A stretch of 64,000 nucleotides of DNA. Source: Erodium maritimum. Its lineage: Eukaryota; Streptophyta; Magnoliopsida; Geraniales; Geraniaceae. Shown here piece by piece: positions 1-11,983 of this stretch. The notes beneath the pieces were generated by a model that did not search any database, had not been told where the DNA came from, and was given only the letters and a program-made list of their open reading frames with translations. The DNA lies in contig OY997589.1 in assembly GCA_963921825.1 (NCBI GenBank), forward strand, positions 77,360,523 through 77,424,522, in the 5' to 3' direction. Positions within the stretch are counted from its first letter, which is position 1, and each line of letters begins with the position of its first letter. A program made the position numbers and the translations under genes.

Positions 1-2367
1 CATTGTTGCGTTTGAGGTGATACATCATTTGAAAAACACTACGGGGAGGACCGGTTGGCTATATGACCATCAAACTGGATATGAGTAAGGCCTATGACTG
101 GGTGGAATGGTCGTATCTCCTGACTATCATGAGGCATATGGGATTCTCAGAGGACTGGGTATCGCTCATGGCCTACTGCATGCAAATGGTAACTTATTCT
201 ATATCGTCAGGGGGATGCGACACGCCTTGGGTTGCGCCGACTAGGGGTATTAGACAGGGGGATCCTCTATCTCCCTATCTATTCATATTTTTCATGGAAG
301 GCCTTGCCCATCTAATTGAACAAGAACGAGATTTGGGCCGGCTAAAGGGGGTCCAAGTGGCACGAGGGGCACCGGAGATCACGCATATGTTTTTTTGCGG
401 ATGACTGCTACCTATTTTGTAGGGCCACCCTGAAGGATGCAGCGACAGTCCGCCCGGTGTTGTCGACGTTTAGTCAGCTTTCGGGGAAAACGCTTAATCT
501 CGGTAAATCTTCTATCTTCTTCAGCTCGAACACATCTCCTATGAATAAACATTCTTACTGTGATACTCTGGGAATTGAGGAGATAACGGGGCCCTCGATG
601 TACCTTGGTGTCCCCAATTTGGTGGGTCGGAACCGGAATGCTGTTATGGCGTATTTGGGTGACCGGGTGGTTACTAGAATCCGATCCTGGGATGGTAAAT
701 TTTTGTCCCCGGCGGGCCGGGAGGTCATGATTCGGTATGTCTTAACATCTCTACCAGTCTATGCCATGTCGGTGTTTAGGGTCCCCCTCAAAATCATTCA
801 TCGTATCCATGTCGCTCTGGCGAAATTTTGGTGGGACGGGGAGTCACAGAAGCCGATTATTTGGCAGGACTAGGATCACCTTTGTAAACCAAAGGATCAA
901 GGGGGTATGGGTTTCCGTCACCTCTAAGATGCGAATACCGCCTTACTTGGGACGCAAGCGTGGAATCTTATCCATAAGCCTGACGCATTGGTCACAAGGG
1001 TACTTAAAGCAAGCTATTTTGCTACTTCAGATTTACTATCACTAACTCGGGTGGGACGCACCCCGAGATTCATGTGGGCTAGTGTTTTCTTTACTCAAGA
1101 TATGATCCTTCGTGGACTATGCATCGCTATCGGGGACGTTCTGACCACTCCAATTGTGGGCGCACCATGGCTACTAGGCTCGTTATCTCACGTACGCACG
1201 GTGTCCCAAAATTTACAAGGTTTTATGGTGGCGGGTCTCATCATATTCTGCAAGTCTCGCTCTCTCCACTTCGGCATCGGGATGTCCCATATTGGGTAAG
1301 GGATAAAAATGGTCAATACTCATCAAAGGAGGGATACCGCCAACTACAACTCGTCCGGCAAGCACGTTAGGGTCAAGCCTTGGGTTTCCTCTAGGCGTCG
1401 ATCTGACAGATTCAGACTCCCCCCGTTATAAGATCTTTTTGTGGCGTTGCCTAACAGACACACTTCAAGTGGCCACCGCCCTCAACAAGAGGTATGTCCC
1501 TGTTGACCCTACTTGTGCCATCTGTAGAACGCATCCTAAATCGATCTCCCATCTATTTGTGGCTTGTGGCTTTGCAAAGACGTGTTGGAAGTAGTTTGGC
1601 CATCTGACCCCTATTGGTCTGGACCAGGGGTTTGAACAATGGTGGTTATCCTGTGTCGCGGGATGCAATCATGACAAAACAGCGGTGATATTATCGGTCC
1701 TCTGGGAGATTTGGAAGGCCAGGAATGCCCTGGTTTGGTCGAGAGATCGTACGACGGCTCTAACAGTCCTGTCTAAGGCGCGGTGTAACCTACAGGCCTG
1801 GAAGGCGGCGACTACTATGTCACAATAGCCCCGAGTCTCTATGGATCGATGGCCATCCTGGTGGTGTCCGCCTCCGGTGGGTACGATAATAATCAATACC
1901 GATAGGGCCACATTTTAGGACACGTCCCAGGCAGGATGGGCCTTATAGTTCGATCATCGAATCTGAATTACGTTATAGTGGGAAATGGCACGTTACAAGG
2001 TATTTGGTCCCCTCTTATGATTGAGGCATATGATATTGCTTCCGCACTACGTAACGTGGCAGGACTGGGGCAGGGACTCATTTGCATTCGATCAGATGCT
2101 CAGGTTCTAATCCGAAAGATACATCAGACTGTACTCCCCATTTCTCCTGTTGGTACGATTATCCAAGATATCCGTCGTATGTTAGCTGAAAATGAGTGAG
2201 TTTCTCTCGAATTTGTAAAGAGAATTGCGAAAAAGGCTGCTCACTGGCTTGCTAGGGAAGCCCGCTCGACATATGTTCTCCCGTGGTCAGACACTTTGCC
2301 TAACGCACTGTGTTGTATTGTGGATTCAGATCATTAATACAAGCATCATTGTTACTAAAAAAACACT
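1..2367 (+). mobile_element. LINE (non-LTR) retrotransposon, decayed 3' half of ORF2
   Basis: This is the 3' part of a plant L1-type LINE that begins left of the window. Reverse-transcriptase, zinc-binding and RNase H regions follow each other in the order expected for plant LINE ORF2. The 3' end is probably the short A run near 2360. The element is cut up by stops and frameshifts. Confidence 0.85.
63..2336 (+). pseudogene. LINE ORF2 remnant: reverse transcriptase, zf-RVT, RNase H
   Basis: The first frame (63-404) carries KLDMSKAYDWVEW and GIRQGDPLSPYLF, core reverse-transcriptase motifs of plant LINEs. The catalytic FADD box follows at about 393-405 but is thrown out of frame by a T run (TTTTTTGCGGATGAC). 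The thumb-like part continues at 457-873. A zinc-binding segment with C-x2-C and H-x4-C spacing lies near 1510-1570. RNase H-like sequence occupies about 1885-2336, ending with KKAAHWLAREA before the stop. The enzyme would have copied LINE RNA at the target site; this copy cannot, because the frame is broken at least four times. The call rests on motif order. Confidence 0.85.
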
Positions 2368-2584
2368 TCTTAGAAGAGAAGAAGATTATGTTGAGTAGAT
2401 TCTATTTAGTGTTGATACATAAGTGTTATGGTTGGGTTGTCTTATAGGTGTCAAAGATTCGATGGGTTTTGTTTAAATATGGAATTGGATTTATGCATCT
2501 TTTAAGTCCATGGGAGTTGCAGGGGACGTTGTACCTTTGGAGCATCTTCAATTGTCGATGTGGAGTTGTTGTTTTGTTGTCGTT
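2368..2584. other. unassigned AT-rich spacer
   Basis: I see no coding sequence, clear repeat or terminal motif between the LINE end and the LTR fragment that follows. Confidence 0.4.
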
Positions 2585-2915
2585 TGATGTGGGCATAAAT
2601 TGCATCGATTTTAGATGTTTTTAGCCCACATTCTTGAGCTTTTTAGTCCCGGGGTTGGATAATTTGGTCTACTTTTCTCTCGTTACTCGTATTGTGTCTC
2701 TCATTGTGTTTTGAAGGTGCTTTGATTGAAAAAAAAAAGGCTAAAATGAAGGAAAATCGGCTAAAGAAATTTTGGAGGCCGGCTGATTTTGCGAAGGGAA
2801 TAAATTCTTTATACTAACTCTGATTTCCTCATACTTAATATCAAATCGAATGGAATTCAGAGATGTACAACTTTCGTCAATGGATTGTCATGATCCGGAT
2901 AGGGAAAACTACCCC
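2585..2915 (+). repeat. LTR fragment, same family as the solo LTR at 57664-59226
   Basis: From TGATGTGGGCATAAATTGCA onward this stretch matches the reverse complement of about 58910-59226 with many substitutions. Shared landmarks are the start, GAGCTTTTTAGTC, TTTTCTCTCGTTAC, GAAGGGMATAAAT and ACAACTTTCGTCAA. It therefore begins at a true LTR end and is truncated at about 2915. The family looks Athila/Tat-like, judged from the other copy; the lineage is an inference. Confidence 0.65.
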
Positions 2916-3830
2916 AAACCGGGAAAGAGTGACGCGTGTAGTACAAGAATTTTCAAGGTCGATCCGACTTGCGATTCGTCTTTCTTGGTATGTTCCTGGC
3001 TTGTCAAACGTTCGGCGGGTCTGGTCTTGCCGGAAGGGGATGGTCGGGTTGGGGCTTCCCCTCTTTTCCTCTCCCGAGGGCGGCAAGTATAATGGTGCTG
3101 CATCCCGAGGTTCGAATGAATTTCTCCCTTGTTGTCCGTAGCTGGCTCCTCATGGACCCATGTCTTGGTCGCCTTCACGTGGGTAAAAAAAGTGGTCGCT
3201 TTCACGTGGACCGAGAAATCTCTGTCCCTAACCTTGGATCTTCCGAGCATGTTCGTGTTTACAGTTATCGTCCTGGTTCCCATCCTATACAGTCAGATAT
3301 GTCGATTCTAAACGAGCTTTTGCCCCTCGTCCCAGCCATCTCTGACGTGCTCTCGGATCGCCTTTATGCCCTCGCCACGGTGTCTTGGATTTCAACCGTG
3401 CACACTTGTTATTATTTGCACTGCCAAGCACAAAGGATCCTTACTTCTTGCGCCATCGACAGGGACCCGGATCCAGACCCCGACTCTCAGAGGCCGAGAC
3501 CCCAACCCTCTACGGGCACTATCTGGCAGGGTCATGTTCCATGGGGTGACATCCAGAACCTCCCCACGACCCAATGCAACCTCCCCTGGGGAATTTAGCC
3601 CCTTGGTGTCGTGTTTATGCGCTTATCTATTGCAAGTACTCCTTGTCTACCATTTTGTGTAGATTTATCTCTTTTAGCAGCCATGTATGCCAGATCACCT
3701 GTTTGTTTTCAAATGGGGGACGCCGAACTTCTCCTTGTCTTGTATCAGGTTTATCCCTGGATTGTGGTATTGTATCATGTAACTTGACTTTATGAATGTA
3801 TATCAATTTGACTTAAAAAAAACTCATGAT
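2916..3830 (+). other. unassigned, possibly the 3' end of a LINE-type retroposon
   Basis: One 209-residue open frame (2969-3598) covers much of this stretch but shows no domain I recognise and is Pro/Arg rich in its C-terminal third. The sequence after it resembles LINE 3' untranslated regions and ends in an A run near 3814. A short perfect inverted repeat (CTCATGATTCAATCATGAG) follows at about 3823-3841. Coding status is doubtful. Confidence 0.3.
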
Positions 3831-3852
3831 TCAATCATGAGTTTAAAGGTAA

Positions 3853-5690
3853 GTGCGGAATGTGAGGTATCAAAATTTAAACCCTTTTATCTATCAATCA
3901 AGAAATATGCCTTCTCTATCGACATCACGACTTCGCCGGAGATTTAAGTCTGTTAATGGACTTCTGGCGGAGGTGACAGTGGTGTTAAGGTCAATAGTGA
4001 CGGTGTTGAACCATGTGTTATCAATTTCGGAAGGTTCGAAGCGTCTTGCCTCCAAGGTTCAGATGCGAAAGGTTTCGCCAGAAAAGGTTAAGATTCGAAA
4101 AAGATCAACAGAGAAGAAGCGTGAAGCGAAGACGAGTGATCCTATTTTGGATCATGGCCATGGTCGTCGAACTAAAAGGAAGAGGAGGCGATAGGTTGCA
4201 ACCCCTTCTATGTCTGCAGATGCGGCAGGGTATGATGACAATGCTTCGCGTAACAAGCTAGAGTCAGCTTTAGTTCTCTGTGGTGGTACAACTGACGCAA
4301 AGGATCTATGCTCAACCGGTAGCACCAAAGGTTTTTCGTCGACCTCGGGCAGTGAGGCAAGACAGGTTCATTGAACAAGAGGACGAGGGTTTTGTGAACA
4401 GCTTACCGTTCAAATCATCGGAAGAATGGACCCGAAATGTGTTCAGTCCCTTTGGTACGATCGTGTCAGTAAGTGTTCTGAAACGATCGAGCCGAAGCAA
4501 TCGTTATTTCGGTTTTGTTCGCTTTGATTCAAAAGAGGCAGCGGCCAACGTGATCGAAGGCTTGAACGGGTTTAAGATCGATGGCTATGTGTTATTTGTT
4601 GCCACGGCCTGGCGTCGCCGGACGTCAGTAGCCCTGATGATCGACTGCGTTAATCAGAGGATATACTCTGTTTCGGGAGTTTCGAAACAGAGCCTCCAAG
4701 GGCAGCTGTTGGAATTGTTATCTTCTTTGGTGAAGCGAATCACATAGGGGGTTGATGATCAGGGTATTTTGGACATCGATTTGGGAGTGCATGAGGCTGG
4801 CGGGGCGACTGTAGGTAATGGGGACTCGTCGAAGACTATTCACGGCGTGGATCAGGTGAATTCAAAATCCCCGTCTGTTACGGGTGAGATTGGATTGGGT
4901 CGTGATTCTCTTGATCTTGTTTTCAATGAAGAGAATGAGATCGAGATCCTTGACTTCTCTCGATCTTGTTCCAGTGATTGTGTTGAACGTGGGGAGGAAG
5001 ACGCGACTGTTGTTGGAGGGTCTGGGCTTGCACAGGTTGGTGCGGATGGACCTGCTCAGGTTAGTGCGAATGGGCATGAGTCTGGGCCTATTCAAGATAG
5101 TGCGGATGGGTTTGAGTATGGGCCTATTCAAGCTGATCAGTCCAGCCCAAGACCGGTTAGTGTTCTAGCTGTTGAAACATCTAACTTGTTAGCAGGTCAA
5201 CCTGCATAGCAGTTGGCATCTCTGTGGAAGGATGTTCTCGTACATTCGAAACGTGTGAGCCCTCCCCCTAAGCACTTGACGGAATTTTATACCTCGGGGT
5301 GTAAATCAAAGGTCTCTTTGGATAGACAACGGTATGTCCGCCCTATCGATATTGGGAAACAGGTTGAGCAAATCAGAAACAGAAATTCTCAAGTCGTAGC
5401 TTCGTCTCGTTATACCGATGCTTGGACTACAATTCGTGAGTTGGCTGCTAAGAAGAAGGTCGCGACGACTCGTCGATGACTTTAGGAGGCGAGGACTGGC
5501 GGGATTTTCTTTGTTCTCGGTTTTTTGTTCCTTGTTTTTCATTTTAAGAAAAGGCTAAGCCTTTTGGCTCCCGTTGATGGAGCCCCTTTGTAATCATTGG
5601 TTCCCACCCTACTTTTTGATGCAGGACATTCTGATTTCTTTTTAGAATCAGTTTTACTAATAAATTTTCGAGCTTATCAAAAAAAATCTA
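3853..5690 (+). mobile_element. LINE-like retroposon carrying an RRM-type ORF1
   Basis: An RRM-containing reading frame is followed by a low-complexity acidic region and a 3' segment ending GAGCTTATCAAAAAAA (about 5668-5688), which looks like a LINE 3' end with poly(A). No endonuclease or reverse transcriptase follows, so this is a 5'/internally deleted or non-autonomous copy. I found no convincing target duplication. Confidence 0.55.
4280..5479 (+). pseudogene. RRM-domain ORF1-like protein (LINE ORF1 type), broken
   Basis: Three consecutive frames look like one former gene. Frame 4280-4747 holds an RNA recognition motif with RNP2-like FVNSLPF and RNP1-like RYFGFVRF, separated by the usual 30 residues or so. 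Frame 4769-5209 is acidic and carries imperfect repeats of the type G(L/P)AQVxADGP / GPIQDSADG. Frame 5213-5479 is basic. RRM proteins of this kind are the ORF1 products of many plant L1 LINEs and bind element RNA. Stops at 4747 and 5209 separate the parts. A retroposed cellular RRM gene is the alternative reading. Confidence 0.55.
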
Positions 5691-6960
5691 AACCCTTTTG
5701 TATATTATCTATTCCATCTCCATGTAATTATGATGCATTGAATTCTTTTAATGTAAATAATGATTGTATAATTGTAGAAATTAGTTCACAAACTCTTTTT
5801 GAGCCCAATCCTCCCATATTATCCATAGAGTAGGCTATCAAATCTATTAGATATCCAAGGGATACTATGGAAGATGCTTTCAAGAGAGGGGTTGTATTTA
5901 AAACTCCCATTGATTTTATTTTGGTAGACATCAAGCATGATGTCGAAATTCCATTAACTGTGGATTCTAGCAAATCAACTATGTATGTTCAACCCATCCC
6001 ATTGATTTTCAAATTTAATATTGAGCATAGAGTTTTTAATATAAATCATAATTTTTGTGATGTGTTTGTTGGTACTCATTCCCCGTTAGTGAGTTGTTAC
6101 ACTATTGTGGCAGATGGTCTTGACCCTTGTTGTCATGAGCATTTTCCGCTTCATGGGATTCATATCCCTATCAAGTTGTGCCAAGACGATGCAAAATCAT
6201 AATTATTCTCTGAAGACAAGCTTGATGAGATTAGCCTTGAGTTTGGAACTTTTACAAAACTCGGGGAATAGTATCTTATGCTACATTGTGTTCATTCTAC
6301 TACATTTTCACACACATTTAAAGAGAAGGACACAATGGAAGTATGAGACTTTTGGGAGGCCTCCTGATTGAGCCTCCTACCCGTCGAGCTAAAGACGTTA
6401 AACAAATGCGCTTGTTGGGAGGCAACCCTATATCCCTACCCCTCTTTGTTTTGTATATGTCTTGCTCTTATTTTCTGACCTTCTGTGCACGTTAGTGGTA
6501 CAAGATGGAAGCATGAAAATTATAGTTGTATTTGTTGGCGCTAAGTTCTTATGAACTCACTTGGGCGGAGTAGCTCTTCATCCATCCATACATGAGGATT
6601 CCCATAGTCAATGTAGTTCGCATAGCGGTTCTTCGAGGGGCAGTATATCTTCCCTTCTTATTTTTATTGTATACCGCTATTGTATTTCCTTTATGCTATC
6701 TGGTGGGCGCTGAGCGACCAAATTGTTGTGCTGATAGAACATGCATATATGATTTCATTAATTGTGTATTTACTAATTATAAGTGTGGGGTTGTTAGTCA
6801 TGTGGTTAGGAGCATATGTTTCTAGAGTCGTACTAGGGTACAATGCTTAGTTTTAAAGTGTGGGGTTAGGTATGTCTTGCATTTTATGTTTTCTATTGTG
6901 TGCTCATGCATCATTTTGTGTTATAATTTTTTGAAACAAATCCAAAAAAAGTGAAAATTT
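5690..6960 (+). mobile_element. Gypsy-type LTR retrotransposon remnant (possibly Athila-like)
   Basis: The frame 5845-6202 contains RYPRDTMEDAF followed by PIDFILVDIKHDVEIPL, which resembles the protease region of Athila/Tat Gypsy elements. At about 6380-6430 the sequence GTCGAGCTAAAGACGTTAAA and then TTGTTGGGAGGCAACCC resembles a conserved stretch I know from the 3' part of Athila-type elements. An AT-rich tail follows. Integrase and reverse transcriptase are absent, so this is a heavily deleted remnant. The lineage is from memory of the family pattern. Confidence 0.45.
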
Positions 6961-7031
6961 TGAAAATAATAATAATAATATTTTCGGGTGATTTTTTGAG
7001 TCTAGTGTGTATGATCTTAAGGTCTCAATGA

Positions 7032-8409
7032 TTAATTTATTACATATTCGTATTTCCTTACATAAATCAAAGTTTTATATGGGCCTGAATGAATCGAATG
7101 AGTAGTAAAAGCACATGCATTAGGTTTAACAACAATGATATGACGAGAATTACTCAATTGAGAATAAGACGAGAGGTTACCTGAGTTCGATGTCATGTGA
7201 GAGGTCGCCCCCATATCCATGTACCAATTATTATCCGGAGCATTAATGGACATGTTGGCCATGGCTTGATCAATGTCTGTCGGAACGGGGCCATGTAAGG
7301 GTTGCTGCTATGCCATGTGAGCTTGAGGAGAAGGTCCATTTCCAAGAATACCTGACTGTCTCGATGGAGTCAGCCAAGAAGATTGTTGAGTAGGGTAGGG
7401 ACATGGAGGAACCGACCAATTTTACTGTTGTGATGGCTGCCACATACGCTGTTGTGGATTTCCAAATGAATTAACTTGTGGTGCATAAGAATTGGACCGA
7501 GTTCCACGGGAAGAATTTGACAAATTTGCATGGCGACTAGGTGACTGCCCACGTCCACGGTTGGAGGACCTATTGTTCTTGTGGTCTCGGTTATTCCTTG
7601 GGACATGATTTTCTCCTGAGAAACTCACATTCAAAGCTGCTCCGGCAAACATAGTAGCTAATTGGGCTTGTTTTGCTTTCCTCGTCTCCTTGAGAGTAAG
7701 ACGAGAATGGGCCTCATAAAATTATGGGAGTGGGTCACTTTGCTGGATCAAGGTAGCAATCCCATCAAAATTCTCTGAAAGGCCAGCAACTAATTGTAAC
7801 GCCCAATCGGTTGTTGGAGACGGGAGCACCAACATTGGATAGTTGATCAACCAACGTTTTTAGTTCCTGGTAGTAAGAGGAAACATTAGAGTAATCATCC
7901 AGACGTACCACAGAGACTTGATTCTCGAGGTAAACAACTCGAGAGTTCTTGTTGTCCTGGAAGATATGTTTGAGAGAGGTCCAGGCATGGAGAGCGGTGG
8001 TATTGGGCTCAATGATCGTCTGGAGAAGATCTCCCAAAATTCTCCCAGATATCCATGTAAGGACTGCAGCGTCCAACCTATGCCGAAGAGCGGGAGATGT
8101 CACATCAGTAGACTCATTTTTAGATTTGTTGTCAGTTTTGGATTCAGAAGTCGAAGCTTCTAAGTTGGATGAAAGAAGGGTTGCATCAAGATCAATATGA
8201 TCAAGTATATCATACATCCAACAATGGATGTTAAATAATTCAACCCACTTATAGTGACCTTTCTCTATTTCAAGAACAATCGGAATGACAATCATAATGT
8301 TGGAGACAGTAAGCACAACATGGAATTTCTGGGCAGCCATGATAATAGAGAAGAGTTGATATTTGCAGATTCCCGATTCAGCAGTAACACAAACCAATTC
8401 AGGCCACAA
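7032..8409 (-). mobile_element. Copia retrotransposon remnant: gag and protease only
   Basis: Minus-strand frames give, in order, a Copia gag (8409-7765), an Asn/Ser/Arg-rich linker (7652-7370) and the start of the protease (7262-7032). It belongs to the same family as the plus-strand copy at 55700-60256: both share VSNNRL, YQELKT and the WYMD(S/M)GA(T/S)SHMT protease motif. Integrase, reverse transcriptase and LTRs are missing. Confidence 0.75.
7032..8409 (-). pseudogene. Copia gag-protease polyprotein fragment
   Basis: The N-terminal 214-residue frame (8409-7765) is a gag of the Copia type (UBN2 / retrotran_gag_2), with LDAAVLTWISGRILGDLLQ and YLENQVSVVRLDDYSN as typical blocks. The RNA-binding linker is basic (RNNRDHKNNRSSNRGRG, about 7600-7545). 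The protease start WYMDMGATSHMTS (about 7222-7184) has Met where the family has Ser next to the catalytic Asp, so the Asp-Ser/Thr-Gly signature is changed. Stops and frameshifts separate the three parts. Confidence 0.7.
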
Positions 8410-8425
8410 TTAATTAATCGCATAG

Positions 8426-9541
8426 TAAGTTTCGTTGGACAACGTTCTCCTTGGGAACCGGCCCTGAAAAGCTTCGATCTCTCTCAACCATGGCTTCCAT
8501 GGATCAACCCTTTAGGGTTTCGCATCGTACCCCTTAGGGGTTGACCTCACGCCGTCGCCGATCACCCCTCCGGTCGACGTGTGCCACCGTGGGCCTGCTT
8601 CAGGTTTCGCAACCTTCCCGTCCGCCTTCTACCTTCCCCTCGCGTCGCACCCCACCTGGGTTTTTTACACTGCCGCCCTTCCATTCGCGGTCGACGAAGA
8701 TCTGCTGGCCATCCATGTCGTCCGGTCATCGTCTTCAACGCTTCCCGTCCGGGCTCCCAACACTTGCTGCCATGTCTGTGGAGGATCTCCTCCCGGACAA
8801 GGTCGGAACCCCCCCCCCCCCCCCCCCCCCCATGAACGCCGATCACCACCTCCTTCGTATCACGAAGATACCCCCGCCAAACAACATCCCGAGCACGATC
8901 TGCAACCCCGCCGTGGACTCCGACCAGGCTAACAACGGCACCATGGTCGTGATCTCGGTAGCCTTCGGCTTTCCGGTGGCTGTATTTTTTCTGCTAACCG
9001 GCGCAGACCCGAAGTTTCTATTGGAACCGCCTCGCCGTCGCCCACAAGCTCTGCCGGATGAACATGGGATTTCGATGGAAATTACCCGGCAGCTGAGAGA
9101 CGAGGAGGACATCCATGATCCACAGACGGAGGCGGTTCAGCCTCCTTCGGAAAAATGAGAAGACCCAGCGGGGGTGGGAGGGTCCGTCTACGGACTATAC
9201 CCACATACCTGGGACTACGGGTGCTGGGGAGTTTCAAGAAAGCCGCAATCAGAGCACTATTTCAAGTTTTCTTTAATGTTGCTTATTACCCGTCTTTAGT
9301 TCGATTAGGTTTTTGGTTTTGTTGGTTTAGGTATGTCTTTTCCTATATTTTTGAAATGTCGGTAAAGAGAACTCTTGAGTTTCAAATCTGCGGGCAAAAG
9401 AAGACTTTTTTTACGGATCCATGAGCGCTTGGTGGACTACGGTCGACTAGGACAAATATCTGGAATACTAGGCAGTTATGGCCTAACATGTAAGGGTTAC
9501 CTTTTACAGTAATACAATACCCCATATACTCGTTTTTTTAA
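8426..9541. mobile_element. candidate GC-rich retroposon flanked by a near-perfect 14-bp repeat
   Basis: AATTAATCGCATAG (8412-8425) and AATTAATCGCAGAG (9542-9555) match at 13 of 14 bases and bracket 1.1 kb of GC-rich DNA unlike its neighbours. This fits a retroposon target duplication. One long plus frame (8541-9158) has a C23 tract coding polyproline, a stretch that resembles a membrane segment (MVVISVAFGFPVAVFFLL), and no recognised domain. No poly(A) tail is obvious. Confidence 0.35.
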
Positions 9542-9555
9542 AATTAATCGCAGAG

Positions 9556-10387
9556 TCGCGATTCGGTCAAGAGGTAATTAAACACAGGCCTTGGCTGCAC
9601 AGAACAATTGGGCTTGTTTTGTGGGCCTTGGAGACAGAGAACAATCGCAGCAACGTATGTTGATTCGGACGGAACCAGAAGCTCGAGGCTCAAGCTCGTC
9701 GTGCGTGGATGTATCATTGTCGGACCATCTCAGTTCATGGAGGTTCTTAACTTCATTAATCATACTAATTCAAGCAACTGAGGTAAATTACTCCAATACA
9801 GAAGGCAATCACTAAATATAAGCATTCAAGAGCACCGTGCCCGAATTTGATGACACCATTGTCATTATATGTCTAAGGGACGATATTATTCGCCGACCTT
9901 TCACTGGATCACGAGCTCTTCATTGATCGAAACGATGATGCATGTAGCCACTCGCTGATAAGTTTGATGCCTCCTCGGACTCCGTATCACTTGTTGCATA
10001 TGTGGTCACATCTCTAGCCACCACTTCATATACCACGATCGACTAGTTTCTCATTGTAGTTCCAACATCCCCACGCATTCCTCTAACTGTCCCTTCATGG
10101 GAAACGATGGGTCGCATGCCACATGTGATTGCACCAATCGCATGCATCGTCACGACTACCATGAACATGGTGAGTAACGATCCTAACCCTGTGCGGTATA
10201 TCCTCAATTTACCACGAACCATGGAGCCCAAAACCACGTGGCCGTCGTAGACGACGTCACTGTTCTCAATCTCCGAAAGCATCTCAGAGAGCGACCCCCC
10301 CTGGACCAGCAACCCTTAGGATCAGCCACACACTGTAGGTGCCAGGCTTGCCACCACCGGGAACTTAGGGACAACGTATGGATCATG
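9556..10387. other. unassigned DNA, host of the hAT insertion at 10396
   Basis: A minus-strand frame of 89 codons (10312-10043) contains a hydrophobic run (GLGSLLTMFMVVVTMHAIGA) but no domain I recognise. The flanks of the hAT element rejoin cleanly at CTGCCTCG, so 9556-10395 and 11222 onward were once continuous. I cannot say what the original sequence was. Confidence 0.3.
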
Positions 10388-10395
10388 CTGCCTCG

Positions 10396-11213
10396 TAGGG
10401 GCGGAACCAGAAATTTTTTCTAGGGGTAGCCATTGATAAAACTCATTCTTAACATGCATTATTCATGTAATTTTTTTTTTGACATGCGTATTATAAACGC
10501 TCCTATCAACAACTTTAGTGCGTCCAACCCCTCAATTGCTCCTTTAGTGTGTTACCAGTAGCTTTACTCCGAAACCCAGCTACTGAACAGTGTCTCTAGG
10601 CCTTTGAAATAGGCGTGAAAGCCTCTTCTACTAAGGCCTTACTTGAAATAGATGCACGAATGCTTGAGCCCACACCGGCGCACGCTTATTACGTTTACCC
10701 TTCTTCTACGTTCACATCTCCCTCTACGGAATTGAAACTGTTCGTTCAAAGTCACACTGCTAGCCATTACACACCGACTCCGATCCCCTTCGAGCAACTT
10801 CTACCCAAACCGTCCTTAGTATTGGTCGGAGTTATGGATACTACCTCACTTGATTCAGTGAAAATTTGTTGAACAGACACAGAATATCAAACACTTTATA
10901 TACATTGTGAACATAATCCTTAAATCAAATAATCCCTAAATGAAGTATTTAAATTTCTGAACGGTTTTAAAATCAACACCATTAAAGACAATAAAGTTCT
11001 CTAATTAAGCTCTTTCTATCATCTACATTATTCTTAAGCTAATAATTGAGGTATTGTTTAATGATACAAGGTGTTCCAAGCCCAAAATTACAGGGTGTTC
11101 CACGCGGGAATTGAACTCAGGTTGGACAAAAGCGTCTTTAACCACTAAGCTATGTTTTCAAATAATTAGGGTGTTCCATGGAACACCCTATAGCCTTATT
11201 GGTTCCGCCCCTG
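10396..11213. mobile_element. non-autonomous hAT element (Tip100-like ends), 818 bp, 8-bp TSD
   Basis: The left end TAGGGGCGGAACCAG and the right end, which read inward is CAGGGGCGGAACCAA, form terminal inverted repeats. The 8-bp target duplication CTGCCTCG is perfect (10388-10395 and 11214-11221). hAT elements make 8-bp duplications, and CAGGGGCGGA-type ends are typical of the Tip100 group. There is no transposase frame inside; the 85-codon frame at 10615-10872 shows nothing known. A tRNA-like segment lies near the right end. Confidence 0.9.
11093..11152 (-). other. tRNA-like segment with A box and B-box-like sequence inside the hAT element
   Basis: Read on the minus strand, TAGCTTAGTGG fits the pol III A box (TRGYNNARNGG) and AGTTCAATTCC, about 35 bases on, fits the B box (GGTTCGANTCC) at 9 of 11 positions. 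The relative of this segment in the hAT fragment at 44370-44440 is similar. It cannot fold as a full tRNA as far as I can see, so it is a tRNA-derived module and not a tRNA gene. Confidence 0.45.
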
Positions 11214-11221
11214 CTGCCTCG

Positions 11222-11929
11222 GTGTCTGCCGTCGTCCCTTTGACTGTTACCTCATACTCGAAACCACTTTGAACTCGATTATGATAAATCAAGCCAAATA
11301 TTTAACAAATCGAGATTTTTTTCTTCTTTCTTTTGCTATGCCTGCTACTTTTTTTTTGAGAGACTATACCTGCTACATTTGGTGCCCCTTGTGTATAGTT
11401 GTGTCGTACTTATGTGAATGTAGTATCAAATGGGGGTTAAAGCCTTGAATGGCTACTCTGGTTGTGATCTTCTCAGGTTGCTGGATGCATATCTATGTTA
11501 GTTTGATTTAATCTTGTCAATGTATGATCTTTTAATTAGCTCTCAAGATGAATTGAATTGTTTTGAATGGTTATTGAATACTCTTTCAGAGAGTATGTTT
11601 ATACAGGTTTCTGACTGAGTAAAGATTACTTACAAACCACAAAGCAACACAATTTTTCCTAATTTGGATTAATCAAAACATGGGAAAATGCAAGAACTAA
11701 AATATAAGCAAGTAGATTCATTGCAGGTCATTGCCCTTAATACTGAACAAAAACCAATTCATTACAGAGTCATTGCACTTAATACTGACCATAAACGAGA
11801 TGAGACAACCAACTAGCTGAACAAAAAAACCAGCATGCAAAACCAAATCTAAAGTAGCTGATCCAACATTTACCATGCCAAAATACTGTTTCAAGTAGTT
11901 TAAAATTACAAAATAAGCTTACCAGTTCG
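11222..11929. other. unassigned; right part is F-box gene 3' flank
   Basis: 11222-11620 shows no coding sequence or repeat I recognise. From about 11640 the sequence resembles 50045-50330, the 3' flank of the broken F-box copy, including CATAAACGAGATGAGACAAC. It therefore belongs to the duplicated F-box block. Confidence 0.5.
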
Positions 11930-11983
11930 GTGAGAGTCCCTGAAACGTGCCCTCATCTCGTTCATCATTTGTCCGTTATCCAC

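Noticed and set aside
11093..11152. A tRNA gene
   Set aside because: A and B-like boxes are present but the arms do not pair as a tRNA and it lies within a hAT element.
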